A stretch of 16,129 bases of DNA, from assembly GCA_023436485.1 (NCBI GenBank), contig JAEZIU010000220.1, positions 1-16,129 on the forward strand, given 5' to 3'. A program made the position numbers and the translations under genes. The DNA is from Bacillota bacterium (GTDB lineage: Bacteria; Bacillota; Clostridia; Acetivibrionales; DSM-1351). The stretch's first letter is position 1; every line of letters begins with the position of its first letter. The notes under the pieces are model-generated. The model had not been told where the DNA came from. It saw only the letters and a program-made list of their open reading frames with translations, and ran no database searches. Below are positions 6,962-13,804 of this stretch, one piece after another.

Positions 6962-7951
6962 ATGAAGAAATTAATTATTTTATTAGCTATATTAACATGT
7001 ACTATTTTTGTACTGCCATCCTGTGGAGGTAATGATAGTTTAATTAAAGTTGAATTAAGCGAAGTGACACACTCAGTTTTTTATGCTCCACAGTATGTTG
7101 CATTGAATAAAGGCTTTTTCAAGGATGCAGGACTGAATATCGAACTCCAAAACGGTCAGGGTGCCGACAAGGTTATGACTGCTGTATTGTCGGGACAATG
7201 TGACATAGGCTTGGCAGGCCCCGAAGCAAGTATATACGTATATAACGAAGGTAAAGCAGATTACGCTCAGGTTTTTGCACAGGTAACCAAAAGGGACGGT
7301 TCCTTTCTTGTGGGAAGAAAGGCTGAACCCGGTTTCAAGTGGAGTAATCTCAAAGGCAAGAATATCATAGGTGGAAGAAAAGGCGGAGTTCCTGAAATGA
7401 CTCTTGAGTACGTTCTTAATAAAAACGGGCTTGCTCCCGGGGATAACGTAAATGTCGATACGAGTATACAGTTTGCACTTATGGCCGGTGCATTTACCGG
7501 TGGCAAGGGTGATTATGTTACTTTGTTTGAACCTGTTGCATCCTCTCTTGAAAAGGAAGGAAAAGGCTATATCTTAGCTTCCGTTGGGCAGGAAAGCGGC
7601 GAGATACCTTTTACTGCATACTTTGCTAAAAAGAGTTTTATTGAAAAAAATAAAGATGTTATTCAGAAGTTTACAGATGCACTTTACAAAGGTCAAATCT
7701 GGGTAGACACCCATTCTCCCAAAGAAATTGCCGAAGTATTAAAACCGTCCTTCCCCGATACTGATACAGAGCTTCTGACGGCTGTTGCCGAAAGGTACAA
7801 GAAAATTGATGCATGGTGCAAGGAGCCCGCTATGAAAAAGGAGTCCTTCGAACTGCTTCAGACTGTAATGAATCAGGCAGGAGAACTCAAGCAAAAAGTC
7901 CCTTATGACAAGGTGGTTGTCAATACCTACGCCGATAAGGCAGTTAAGTAG
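6962..7951 (+). CDS. NMT1/THI5-like ABC transporter substrate-binding lipoprotein
   Basis: A 329-residue binding protein for the importer encoded just upstream. The signal peptide ends in the lipobox LPSC with the lipidated C21. The body has the NMT1/SsuA pattern: FYAPQYVALNKGFFKDAGL, then GADKVMTAVLSGQCDIGLAG, then GKNIIGGRKGGVPEMTLEYV. Proteins of this fold bind sulfonates, nitrate/bicarbonate, taurine or pyrimidine precursors of thiamine. The Phe/Tyr-rich HSVFYAPQY start is often seen in the pyrimidine/thiamine-precursor branch, but that is not decisive and no TPP riboswitch is visible upstream of the operon. AAAGGGGAG precedes the ATG. The operon ends at a 107-bp palindrome (7964-8070). 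Confidence 0.92.
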   Translation: MKKLIILLAILTCTIFVLPSCGGNDSLIKVELSEVTHSVFYAPQYVALNKGFFKDAGLNIELQNGQGADKVMTAVLSGQCDIGLAGPEASIYVYNEGKADYAQVFAQVTKRDGSFLVGRKAEPGFKWSNLKGKNIIGGRKGGVPEMTLEYVLNKNGLAPGDNVNVDTSIQFALMAGAFTGGKGDYVTLFEPVASSLEKEGKGYILASVGQESGEIPFTAYFAKKSFIEKNKDVIQKFTDALYKGQIWVDTHSPKEIAEVLKPSFPDTDTELLTAVAERYKKIDAWCKEPAMKKESFELLQTVMNQAGELKQKVPYDKVVVNTYADKAVK

Positions 7952-7963
7952 GTTTTATATAAC

Positions 7964-8070
7964 AGGGGCTGTTGCAAAAATTTTTCTGTTTTAATACCTG
8001 TACTCCCGTATAAAATTATACTTCTGAGTACAGATTAAGACAGATAAAAATTAATTTTGTAACAGCCCCT
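7964..8070. repeat. 107-bp extended palindrome, MITE-like, between convergent genes
   Basis: The arms start AGGGGCTGTTGCAAAA (7964) and end TTTTGTAACAGCCCCT (8070). Pairing continues inward: CTGTTTTAAT with ATTAAGACAG, CTGTACTC (7998-8005) with GAGTACAG (8026-8033), and GTATAA (8008-8013) with TTATAC (8016-8021). Nearly the whole unit folds into one hairpin. It fills the gap between the convergent genes ending at 7951 and 8099. It resembles the element at 13455-13784 in its termini and in an internal 21-nt block (8000-8020). No clear target-site duplication is visible. It may act as a two-way terminator. Confidence 0.8.
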
Positions 8071-8098
8071 TGATTATATCTCTATCATGTTTTTAATT

Positions 8099-8908
8099 TT
8101 AGAATAGTGGAACAACTGCTCCCTTGTACTTTTCTTCTATAAACTTCTTGACCTTTTCGCTTTTAAGTGCGTCCACCAACGCTTTTATGTCTTCTCTGTT
8201 CTCATCACCCTTACGGATAGCAAGAATGTTGGAATAAGTCTTTGCAGCTACAGAGTTGGCTTCCTCTTTGGCAAGTGCATCAGTTTCAACATTGAAGCCT
8301 GCCTGTAATGCATAGTTTCCGTTTATGACTGCCAACTCTACATCAGGCAAAGCTCTTGCCAGTTGAGCTGCTTCCAGTTCTTTTATGTTAATCTTTTTTG
8401 GGTTTTCAGTGATATCCTTTACTGTTGCCTTGAGGCCTGCATCAGGATTTACTTTTATTAACCCGGCTGTTTCCAGAAGTAAAAGTGCTCTTGCTTCGTT
8501 TGTAGTATCATTTGGAATTGCAATTGTTGCCCCCTCTACTATAGCATCAAGTGACTTTATCTTCCCAGGGTATATTCCCAACGGTTCGTAATGTATTTCT
8601 GCTGCAGAAACTAAATCTGTCTTATGTTCTTCGTTAAAATTGTCCAAATATGGCTTGTGCTGGAAGTAGTTGGCATCAAGGGTTTTGTCTTGAACGGCAA
8701 GATTTGGCTGAACATAGTCAGTAAATTCTTTTATTTCAAGCTCATATCCTTTTTCCTTTAGTACGCTTTGAACTTCTTTAAGTATCTCAGCATGGGGTGA
8801 AGGCGATGCTCCAACAACGAGCTTTTTGGATTGGGAACCGCAGCCTGACAATATACCGGAGACTGCAAATACCGAAGTAAGTAGTAATGCAAGTAATTTT
8901 TTCTTCAT
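8099..8908 (-). CDS. metQ: Methionine ABC transporter substrate-binding lipoprotein MetQ
   Basis: A 269-residue NlpA/MetQ-family lipoprotein that binds methionine (often both D and L forms) outside the membrane. The signal peptide MKKKLLALLL ends in the lipobox LSGC with C23. Family signatures follow: LVVGASPSPHAEIL, DYVQPNLAVQDKTLDANYFQ, GIYPGKIKSLDAI, IAIPNDTTNEARALLLLE and the C-terminal VKKFIEEKYKGAVVP. The NYFQHKPYL segment forms part of the ligand pocket in this family. GGGAGG lies 7 nt before the ATG. It is the last gene of metN-metI-metQ, 30 nt behind metI, and ends against the palindrome at 7964-8070. Confidence 0.95.
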   Translation of the reverse strand: MKKKLLALLLTSVFAVSGILSGCGSQSKKLVVGASPSPHAEILKEVQSVLKEKGYELEIKEFTDYVQPNLAVQDKTLDANYFQHKPYLDNFNEEHKTDLVSAAEIHYEPLGIYPGKIKSLDAIVEGATIAIPNDTTNEARALLLLETAGLIKVNPDAGLKATVKDITENPKKINIKELEAAQLARALPDVELAVINGNYALQAGFNVETDALAKEEANSVAAKTYSNILAIRKGDENREDIKALVDALKSEKVKKFIEEKYKGAVVPLF

Positions 8909-8938
8909 TTTATGACCTCCCTTTTTATATTAAATGTA

Positions 8939-9604
8939 TTAACTTTGTTTTCTTCTATCACGCTTTCTGGCTATTCTTGTTCCCGCTTCCTGTGTTACCT
9001 GTACAACGATAACAAGCAGTGCAACGGTAATAAACATTATGTCATTCTGATACCTGTAATAGCCATAGCGTATTGCAATGTCGCCAAGCCCTCCCCCGCC
9101 CACTATTCCAGCCATTGCGGAATATCCGAGAATTGTTGTGGTTGCTATTGCTGCCCCTGTAATAAGGGATGGTACGGATTCAGGCAACATGACCTTACGG
9201 ATTATCTGAAACGGACTGCATCCCATTGACACAGCCGCTTCTATAACGCCCTTGTCAACCTCCTGAAGTGAGGATTCCACAAGTCTTGCAATAAAAGGTG
9301 CTGCTGCTATTACAAGGGATACCACAGTAGCGGTTGACCCGATGGTTGTTCCGATTAATAATCTTGTTAATGGCATTGCGGCAATTAATAATATAAGAAA
9401 AGGAATTGAACGAAGCAGGTTTACTATTACGTTCAGAACCTTGTTTAACTTGGGCATAGGGAGAATCCCGCTGTTTTCGCTTGTAACCAGCAAAACACCA
9501 AGGGGAAGACCTATCACATACGCTGCCAATGTAGAAACCAATGTCATATAAACTGTTTCAAGAAGACCTTTGGATATCATTATCCACGTTGAACTATCCC
9601 ACAT
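8939..9604 (-). CDS. metI: Methionine ABC transporter permease MetI
   Basis: A 221-residue membrane protein forming the channel of the methionine importer, with about five membrane segments. The EAA-type loop is VIEAAVSMGCSPFQIIRKVM, followed by LPESVPSLITGA and AGIVGGGGLGDIAIRYGYYR, both near-invariant in MetI. The start is ATG at 9604: AGGAGG ends 9 nt upstream, while a TTG at 9610 would leave only 3 nt. The start lies inside the end of metN (11-nt overlap), which suggests translational coupling. Confidence 0.95.
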   Translation of the reverse strand: MWDSSTWIMISKGLLETVYMTLVSTLAAYVIGLPLGVLLVTSENSGILPMPKLNKVLNVIVNLLRSIPFLILLIAAMPLTRLLIGTTIGSTATVVSLVIAAAPFIARLVESSLQEVDKGVIEAAVSMGCSPFQIIRKVMLPESVPSLITGAAIATTTILGYSAMAGIVGGGGLGDIAIRYGYYRYQNDIMFITVALLVIVVQVTQEAGTRIARKRDRRKQS

Positions 9605-10610
9605 GGTCAATAACCTCCTCTACCGCAAGATTTCTTTCTTTCAGGTAATTAATTATTTTTTCTGATGTCAGTTGATCCTCGGGAAGTTGTATAACCATCT
9701 GTCCGAATGCTTTCCCATCTATATCACGCATATCCGCAAACATTATGTTAACAGGTGCTCCGCAATCCAAAATCATTCTGGAAACAACAGGCTCATAAGA
9801 GGAACTGCCGTCAAATACTATCCTGCAACAGCGACTTCCGATATCTCTTTGATTTTTATTGCCATTGGGGAAAACTAATCTTTGAGCAGCATGTGTCTTG
9901 GGGTGTGAGAAAACCTCAGATACCTTTCCCTGCTCTGCAATACCGCTTTGATCTATGATTGCCACATGTGAGCATATCTGTTCTACTACGCTCATTTCGT
10001 GTGTAATTATTACTATAGTAATTCCTAGCCTGCTGTTTATATCTTTCAGCAATGAAAGGATTGATTTTGTAGTATTGGGGTCAAGTGCAGACGTAGCCTC
10101 ATCACACAACAAAACTTTAGGGTTTGTTGCTAATGCTCTGGCTATGGCAATCCTCTGTTTTTGTCCGCCTGACAGCTGTGACGGGTAGGACTCTGCCTTG
10201 TCAGCCAGATCAACCAGCTCCAGCAGCTCCTTTGCATGATTTAGAGCATCTTTTTTATCTATACCTGATATTTCAAGAGGAAACGTTATGTTCTCTATTG
10301 CGGTACGTTGCATCAGAAGATTAAATTGCTGGAATATCATTCCCATAGACTGGCGGACTTTTCTTAATTCCTTTTCACTGAGACCTGCCAAATCTACACC
10401 ATCTACTACTACCCTTCCGCCTGTGGGTTTTTCAAGGTAGTTAATACACCTAACCAGAGTACTCTTTCCTGCTCCGCTCATTCCGATTATTCCAAAAATG
10501 TTGCCCCGGTTAATTGTAAGATTTACATTTTCAAGAGCCTTAACTTCCCTTGTTTTTCCTGAAAATATTTTAGTTAATCCTTCTATTTGAATCACAGGTT
10601 TACTGTCCAC
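9594..10610 (-). CDS. metN: Methionine ABC transporter ATPase MetN with C-terminal NIL domain
   Basis: A 338-residue cytoplasmic ATPase that drives methionine import. Counting from the GTG at 10610: Walker A GMSGAGKST (43-51), Q-loop IFQQFNLL, signature LSGGQKQR (146-153), Walker B VLLCDEATSALDP (D170, E171) and switch His H204 in ITHE. The C-terminal 75 residues form an ACT-like NIL domain (RIVFDGSS, PEDQLTSEKIINYLKE), the site where methionine inhibits transport in characterised MetN proteins. GTG at 10610 is preferred because AGGTG lies 6 nt upstream; GTG at 10619 overlaps that sequence but would also give an intact protein. A good promoter and a 16-bp palindrome lie upstream. No S-box riboswitch was seen. 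Confidence 0.95.
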   Translation of the reverse strand: MDSKPVIQIEGLTKIFSGKTREVKALENVNLTINRGNIFGIIGMSGAGKSTLVRCINYLEKPTGGRVVVDGVDLAGLSEKELRKVRQSMGMIFQQFNLLMQRTAIENITFPLEISGIDKKDALNHAKELLELVDLADKAESYPSQLSGGQKQRIAIARALATNPKVLLCDEATSALDPNTTKSILSLLKDINSRLGITIVIITHEMSVVEQICSHVAIIDQSGIAEQGKVSEVFSHPKTHAAQRLVFPNGNKNQRDIGSRCCRIVFDGSSSYEPVVSRMILDCGAPVNIMFADMRDIDGKAFGQMVIQLPEDQLTSEKIINYLKERNLAVEEVIDHVG

Positions 10611-10651
10611 TTTTTTCACCTACTTTAGAACTTATTCCATACTATTCATAT

Positions 10652-10667
10652 AATACATATATGTATT
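10652..10667. promoter_or_regulatory. Perfect 16-bp palindrome in the metN leader, candidate operator
   Basis: AATACATATATGTATT reads the same on both strands. It lies just downstream of the predicted metN transcription start (near 10675), where a bound repressor would block transcription. The divergent Rrf2 regulator is the obvious candidate partner, but this is inferred from position only. Confidence 0.45.
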
Positions 10668-10681
10668 GTATTGTTTTTTAT

Positions 10682-10710
10682 AGTATAAGGTTTGTTAATT
10701 ATTTTGTCAA
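10682..10710 (-). promoter_or_regulatory. Sigma-A promoter of metNIQ
   Basis: On the minus strand TTGACA (10710-10705), 17 nt, TATACT (10687-10682). The -35 is perfect and the -10 matches 5 of 6 positions. The predicted start near 10675 gives a leader of about 65 nt to the GTG at 10610, too short for a SAM riboswitch. Confidence 0.7.
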
Positions 10711-10740
10711 TGTTATTTTTTACTATTCCCATATTTTTAC

Positions 10741-10752
10741 TTGGATTTCCAA
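10741..10752. promoter_or_regulatory. Palindrome TTGGATTTCCAA between metN and the Rrf2 gene
   Basis: Two 5-bp arms (TTGGA/TCCAA) around TT. It sits about 20 nt before the -35 of the Rrf2 gene and about 30 nt behind the -35 of metN, so it is a possible regulator site acting on either promoter. Short enough to occur by chance. Confidence 0.3.
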
Positions 10753-10772
10753 TACCTACAATATTTTATATA

Positions 10773-10801
10773 TTGACACATTATAAAGTATGTGGTTCAA
10801 T
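10773..10801 (+). promoter_or_regulatory. Promoter of the Rrf2-family regulator gene
   Basis: TTGACA (10773-10778), 17 nt, TTCAAT (10796-10801), with an extended -10 TG at 10793-10794. The -35 is perfect. The leader would be about 30 nt to the ATG at 10838. Confidence 0.55.
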
Positions 10802-10837
10802 AAAACATATATAATTAGTATGAAATTGGAGGTATTT

Positions 10838-11284
10838 ATGCGAATTTCGTCAAAAGGCAGATACGGGATAGCATCTATGATATGTGTTGCACAATTAGGC
10901 AGAAACGGTGATTTTGTAACTGTAATAAGCATTTCGGAGAAACTTGGGATATCCAAAATATACCTTGAACAGGTTTTTTCTCTTTTAAAAAGATCGAAAC
11001 TTGTTAATTCAATCAAGGGATCCCAGGGCGGATATCAGCTGGCAAAATCTTCAGAAAAAATTACTGCTTATGATATTTTGCAAGCCGTTGAAATAAGTTT
11101 GTTTGAAAAGACCGAACGCTCCGTTTCTGAGCAGGCAGAGGGAATTGAAAAGTCAATAAGCACCTTGGTTTGGGATAAGATAGATGAATCAATTTCTGAA
11201 GTTCTAAAGAAAACTACTCTCAGTGAGCTTGTTGATGAAGCTGAAAGAAATCCGGAAGATGATTCCTTTATGTTTTATATATAG
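10838..11284 (+). CDS. Rrf2-family transcription regulator without Fe-S cysteines (CymR-like)
   Basis: A 148-residue DNA-binding protein. The N-terminus MRISSKGRYGIASM and a winged helix (about 29-70: SISEKLGISKIYLEQVFSLL then GSQGGYQLAK) are diagnostic of the Rrf2 family. The only cysteine is C16; the three cysteines used to bind an Fe-S cluster in IscR or NsrR are absent. This resembles CymR, the cysteine-metabolism repressor of Firmicutes, which acts with CysK. The start is ATG at 10838, 5 nt after GGAGG; an upstream in-frame ATG at 10790 lies within the promoter and is rejected. It is divergent from metNIQ, which suggests it controls methionine or sulfur uptake, though its true targets are unknown. 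Its last 17 nt overlap the end of the opposing LysR gene. Confidence 0.92.
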   Translation: MRISSKGRYGIASMICVAQLGRNGDFVTVISISEKLGISKIYLEQVFSLLKRSKLVNSIKGSQGGYQLAKSSEKITAYDILQAVEISLFEKTERSVSEQAEGIEKSISTLVWDKIDESISEVLKKTTLSELVDEAERNPEDDSFMFYI

Positions 11285-12146
11285 ACGAAAACATTTCTAT
11301 GAAGTGCTTTGCTGCTGTAGAAAGGTGTCTGTTACGTACCCAAATTATTGCAGCCGTAGTCTCAAGTGATTTCTCAGGAATTTCACAATATTTCAAAACA
11401 TTACTCGGAATGTATTCTACAGCTGACATTGGAACTATTGCAATTCCAATGTGGGCACAAGCCCATGTCAATATAGACCTTACATCATCGCTTTTGCATA
11501 GGATATTCGGCTCAAAGCCAGCATTTCTACAGCATCCGGTAATCAGCTTTTCGTGACGACGATGGATCATAATGGGTTTTCCTTCAAGCAAGCTTATTTT
11601 GAATATATCCTCATCCTTCTTTAATCTCCATTTATCCGACCACGCAACGACCATGGGTTCATTAGGAAGATTTAATGAATTGTATGACTCAGCATCGTAT
11701 GGGAATCTGACAATACCGATTTCAGCTATTCCCTTGTCCAGCAACTCCGTAACTTTGTATGAGTCCCCTTCCCAAAGCTGGAATCTTACCTTTGGATATT
11801 TCAGATTAAAGTTCTGAATATATTCCGGCAGGATTGATGTTCCAAGTGACGCTACTGTCCCGATGGACAGCACTCCTTCAAACCCTTCCCTCATTTCCAT
11901 GATTTCGGCTTCCGTAGTTTCCACCAGCTCAATAATTTGCTCAGCTCTGTCCCTTAGCTTCTTGCCGGCATCTGTCAGCTGTATTCTTCTGCTTCCGCGT
12001 TCTACCAACTTGATCCGGAGTTCGTTTTCCAGTAATTTAAGCTGCTGACTTAACGGAGGTTGTGCCATATGCAAACGTTTTGAAGCAGCCAGTATCTGAC
12101 CTTCCTCACAAATAGCCAAAAAGTATCGTAGTTGTTTTATATCCAC
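11268..12146 (-). CDS. LysR-family transcription regulator
   Basis: A 292-residue regulator. The N-terminal winged helix-turn-helix is clear: MDIKQLRYFLAICEEG, ASKRLHMAQPPLSQQLKLLE, LVERGSRRIQLTDAGK (about 1-62). A LysR effector-binding domain follows (GVLSIGTVASLGTSILP, then GIAEIGIVRFP). The start is GTG at 12146, since AAGGAAG lies 9 nt upstream and the protein then begins as family members normally do; earlier in-frame starts would add an atypical tail. It is divergent from the MFS exporter gene with 131 nt between them, the usual layout for a LysR regulator and its target. The effector is unknown. It runs tail-to-tail into the Rrf2 gene with a 17-nt overlap. Confidence 0.93.
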   Translation of the reverse strand: MDIKQLRYFLAICEEGQILAASKRLHMAQPPLSQQLKLLENELRIKLVERGSRRIQLTDAGKKLRDRAEQIIELVETTEAEIMEMREGFEGVLSIGTVASLGTSILPEYIQNFNLKYPKVRFQLWEGDSYKVTELLDKGIAEIGIVRFPYDAESYNSLNLPNEPMVVAWSDKWRLKKDEDIFKISLLEGKPIMIHRRHEKLITGCCRNAGFEPNILCKSDDVRSILTWACAHIGIAIVPMSAVEYIPSNVLKYCEIPEKSLETTAAIIWVRNRHLSTAAKHFIEMFSSIYKT

Positions 12147-12180
12147 AAAAACCATCTTCCTTCTTTTTAATATACTTTTT

Positions 12181-12218
12181 TCATATATATGAGCAACTTT
12201 TTTAGTATTATTCATATA
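12181..12218. promoter_or_regulatory. TCATATA repeats between the LysR and MFS genes, candidate LysR site
   Basis: TCATATATATGA (12181-12192) is a perfect 12-bp palindrome, and a further TCATATA half-site lies at 12212-12218, overlapping the expected -35 of the MFS gene. On the other strand the palindrome falls about 35-45 nt before the LysR start, a place suited to autoregulation. Confidence 0.45.
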
Positions 12219-12228
12219 GTTTTTTCTT

Positions 12229-12237
12229 TGCTATAAT
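12229..12237 (+). promoter_or_regulatory. Extended -10 promoter of the MFS transporter gene
   Basis: TG-C-TATAAT (12229-12237) is a perfect extended -10. The region 17 nt upstream (TATTCA, 12209-12214) is a poor -35, as often found in activator-dependent promoters. The start would be near 12244, about 34 nt before the ATG. Confidence 0.6.
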
Positions 12238-12277
12238 GTTAATTGAAATTTTTACAACAGTCAAAGGAGATATTTTT

Positions 12278-13456
12278 ATGAAACGCAGGTTAATTGCATT
12301 ATTAACTGCAGGGCACATTGTTACGGACATAAATCAGGGTGCACTTCCGGCCCTGCTGCCATTTCTCATGGCTTCACATAAATTCAGCTATGCAGCTGCC
12401 GCAAGCCTTGTGTTTGCGGCAAATATAAGCTCTTCTATTATCCAACCGGTATTTGGATACTTTTCGGACAGAATATCCGTACCCCGGTTGCTGCCTCTGG
12501 GTATAACTATGGCAGGCTGCGGACTTGCTGTAGCCGGGCTGCTTTCTAACTTCTGGCTTATTTTTATTGCAGTTGCAATCAGCGGAATAGGAATTGCAGC
12601 CTATCACCCTGAAGCAGCACGACTCACCAATCATGCATCAGGTAAAAGCAAAGGAGCAGGAGTCAGCACATTTACAGCAGGAGGAAACATTGGTTTTGCA
12701 ATAGGGCCTATTATTACTACGGCTGCACTTTCAATTTGGGGATTGAAAGGAAGTCTCGTACTACTGATTCCTTCATTATCAGTCTCAGCTATTTTTTTAT
12801 TATTCTCTCGTCAAATATCTGCCAATCAAAATACCTATGAGTCTGCATCCGACTCATCTTACCATCTGCCTCCGGATCAGTGGAATTCATTTTTCAGACT
12901 CACCGGTGTAATTACCTGCCGTTCCATAATGTTTTTCGGATTGAATACTTTTCTGCCCTTGTACTTCATTAATGTTTTCAACAAGACAAAGGCCTTCGGC
13001 AGTACTGCACTGACTATCCTTCTTCTTGTAGGGGCCGTGGCATCCTTGGTTGCAGGACGGCTTGCAGATAAATATGGATACCGTAGTATTATCAGAACAG
13101 GCTTTGCCGCTTTGATTCCTTCAATGATTATTTTTATTTTCTGCAAAAATGTAAATTTAGCAATGCTTATGCTTATTCCTGTGGGCTTCTCACTTTTTGC
13201 ACCATTCAGTCCTATAGTCGTTCTTGGACAGAAGTATCTTCCAAACCACATGGGATTGGCTTCTGGCGTTACTCTTGGTCTTGCAGTAAGCATAGGCGGT
13301 GTATTTGCACCTTTTCTGGGTATTGTAGCAGATAACTACGGGATTAAATCTGCATTGGAAATACTTGCGATTTTGCCTGTTCTGGCAGTATTGGTTTCTT
13401 TTACCTTGCCGAAGCCAAAGATAATAAAATCTTCGGATCTAAGCATAAAACAATAG
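12278..13456 (+). CDS. MFS exporter, fosmidomycin-resistance (Fsr) like
   Basis: A 392-residue membrane transporter with about twelve hydrophobic segments. The N-terminal half matches the Fsr subgroup of the major facilitator superfamily: GHIVTDINQGALPALLPFL, IIQPVFGYFSDR, GIAAYHPEAARL and GGNIGFAIGPI. The second half has the loop motif AGRLADKYGYRSII. Fsr-type proteins export fosmidomycin or other small drugs by proton antiport, but the native substrate is often unknown. The start is ATG at 12278, 8 nt after AAAGGAG; an ATG at 12236 lies within the promoter region. The stop codon TAG (13454-13456) coincides with the left edge of the palindromic element at 13455, so the last residues may have been changed by its arrival. 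Probably regulated by the divergent LysR protein. Confidence 0.9.
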   Translation: MKRRLIALLTAGHIVTDINQGALPALLPFLMASHKFSYAAAASLVFAANISSSIIQPVFGYFSDRISVPRLLPLGITMAGCGLAVAGLLSNFWLIFIAVAISGIGIAAYHPEAARLTNHASGKSKGAGVSTFTAGGNIGFAIGPIITTAALSIWGLKGSLVLLIPSLSVSAIFLLFSRQISANQNTYESASDSSYHLPPDQWNSFFRLTGVITCRSIMFFGLNTFLPLYFINVFNKTKAFGSTALTILLLVGAVASLVAGRLADKYGYRSIIRTGFAALIPSMIIFIFCKNVNLAMLMLIPVGFSLFAPFSPIVVLGQKYLPNHMGLASGVTLGLAVSIGGVFAPFLGIVADNYGIKSALEILAILPVLAVLVSFTLPKPKIIKSSDLSIKQ

Positions 13457-13784
13457 GCTGACGCAAAACTATATACAATATGTGAGAAGACTTCTCTCTA
13501 ATCGTACTTCCGTACAAACTTATAACAATGGATTGCTCCCAAAGCAATCGCCGAAATAGTTTTAGTTTACGACAAGCATTTTTACCGTCGCAGAAACTCG
13601 ACATCGTGTCTCGGGTTTCTGCTCAACGCGACGTCCTGTCACGTTGTCGGCAAAAATACCTGTGCTTCACTTACAATTTCGGCAATTCCTTTTAACTGAG
13701 CTTCCCATTGTTATAAGTTGCACTCACGTACTATTAAACAGAATCCTTTAGCTATATTGTATCTGTATAGTTTTGCGACAGCCT
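13455..13784. repeat. 330-bp palindromic MITE-like element between mfs and larE
   Basis: The termini are 19-bp inverted repeats with one mismatch: AGGCTGACGCAAAACTATA at 13455 and its complement ending at 13784. Self-complementarity continues inward through TACAATAT, CTTATAACAATGG, GCCGAAAT and ATTTTT-CCG blocks to an apex hairpin GCAGAAAC (13590-13597) with GTTTCTGC (13615-13622). The right arm carries about 24 extra nt near 13623-13650. There is no credible ORF inside. It covers most of the gap between the convergent genes ending at 13456 and 13805. The unit is more GC-rich at its core than its flanks. No clear target duplication is seen. Confidence 0.8.
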
Positions 13785-13804
13785 TTAAATCATTCAAACG
13801 TTTA

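Noticed and set aside
7964..8070. Simple rho-independent terminator
   Set aside because: The hairpin is much longer than usual, lacks a proper T-run after the stem, and shares inner sequence with the 330-bp element, so a repeat element is the better primary description.
8912..9551. Plus-strand open frames opposite metI
   Set aside because: They are shadows of a clear MetI coding sequence and show low-complexity or cysteine-rich translations without domains.
10620..10790. Possible SAM (S-box) riboswitch or T-box upstream of metN
   Set aside because: None of the conserved core sequences of either class is present and the predicted leader is too short.
13401..13604. 67-codon open frame on the minus strand
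   Set aside because: It runs from the end of the MFS gene into the palindromic element, has no ribosome binding site, and its sequence follows from the repeat itself.
13455..13784. CRISPR array or insertion sequence with transposase
   Set aside because: There are no regularly spaced direct repeats and no transposase-like reading frame; the structure is an inverted repeat throughout.
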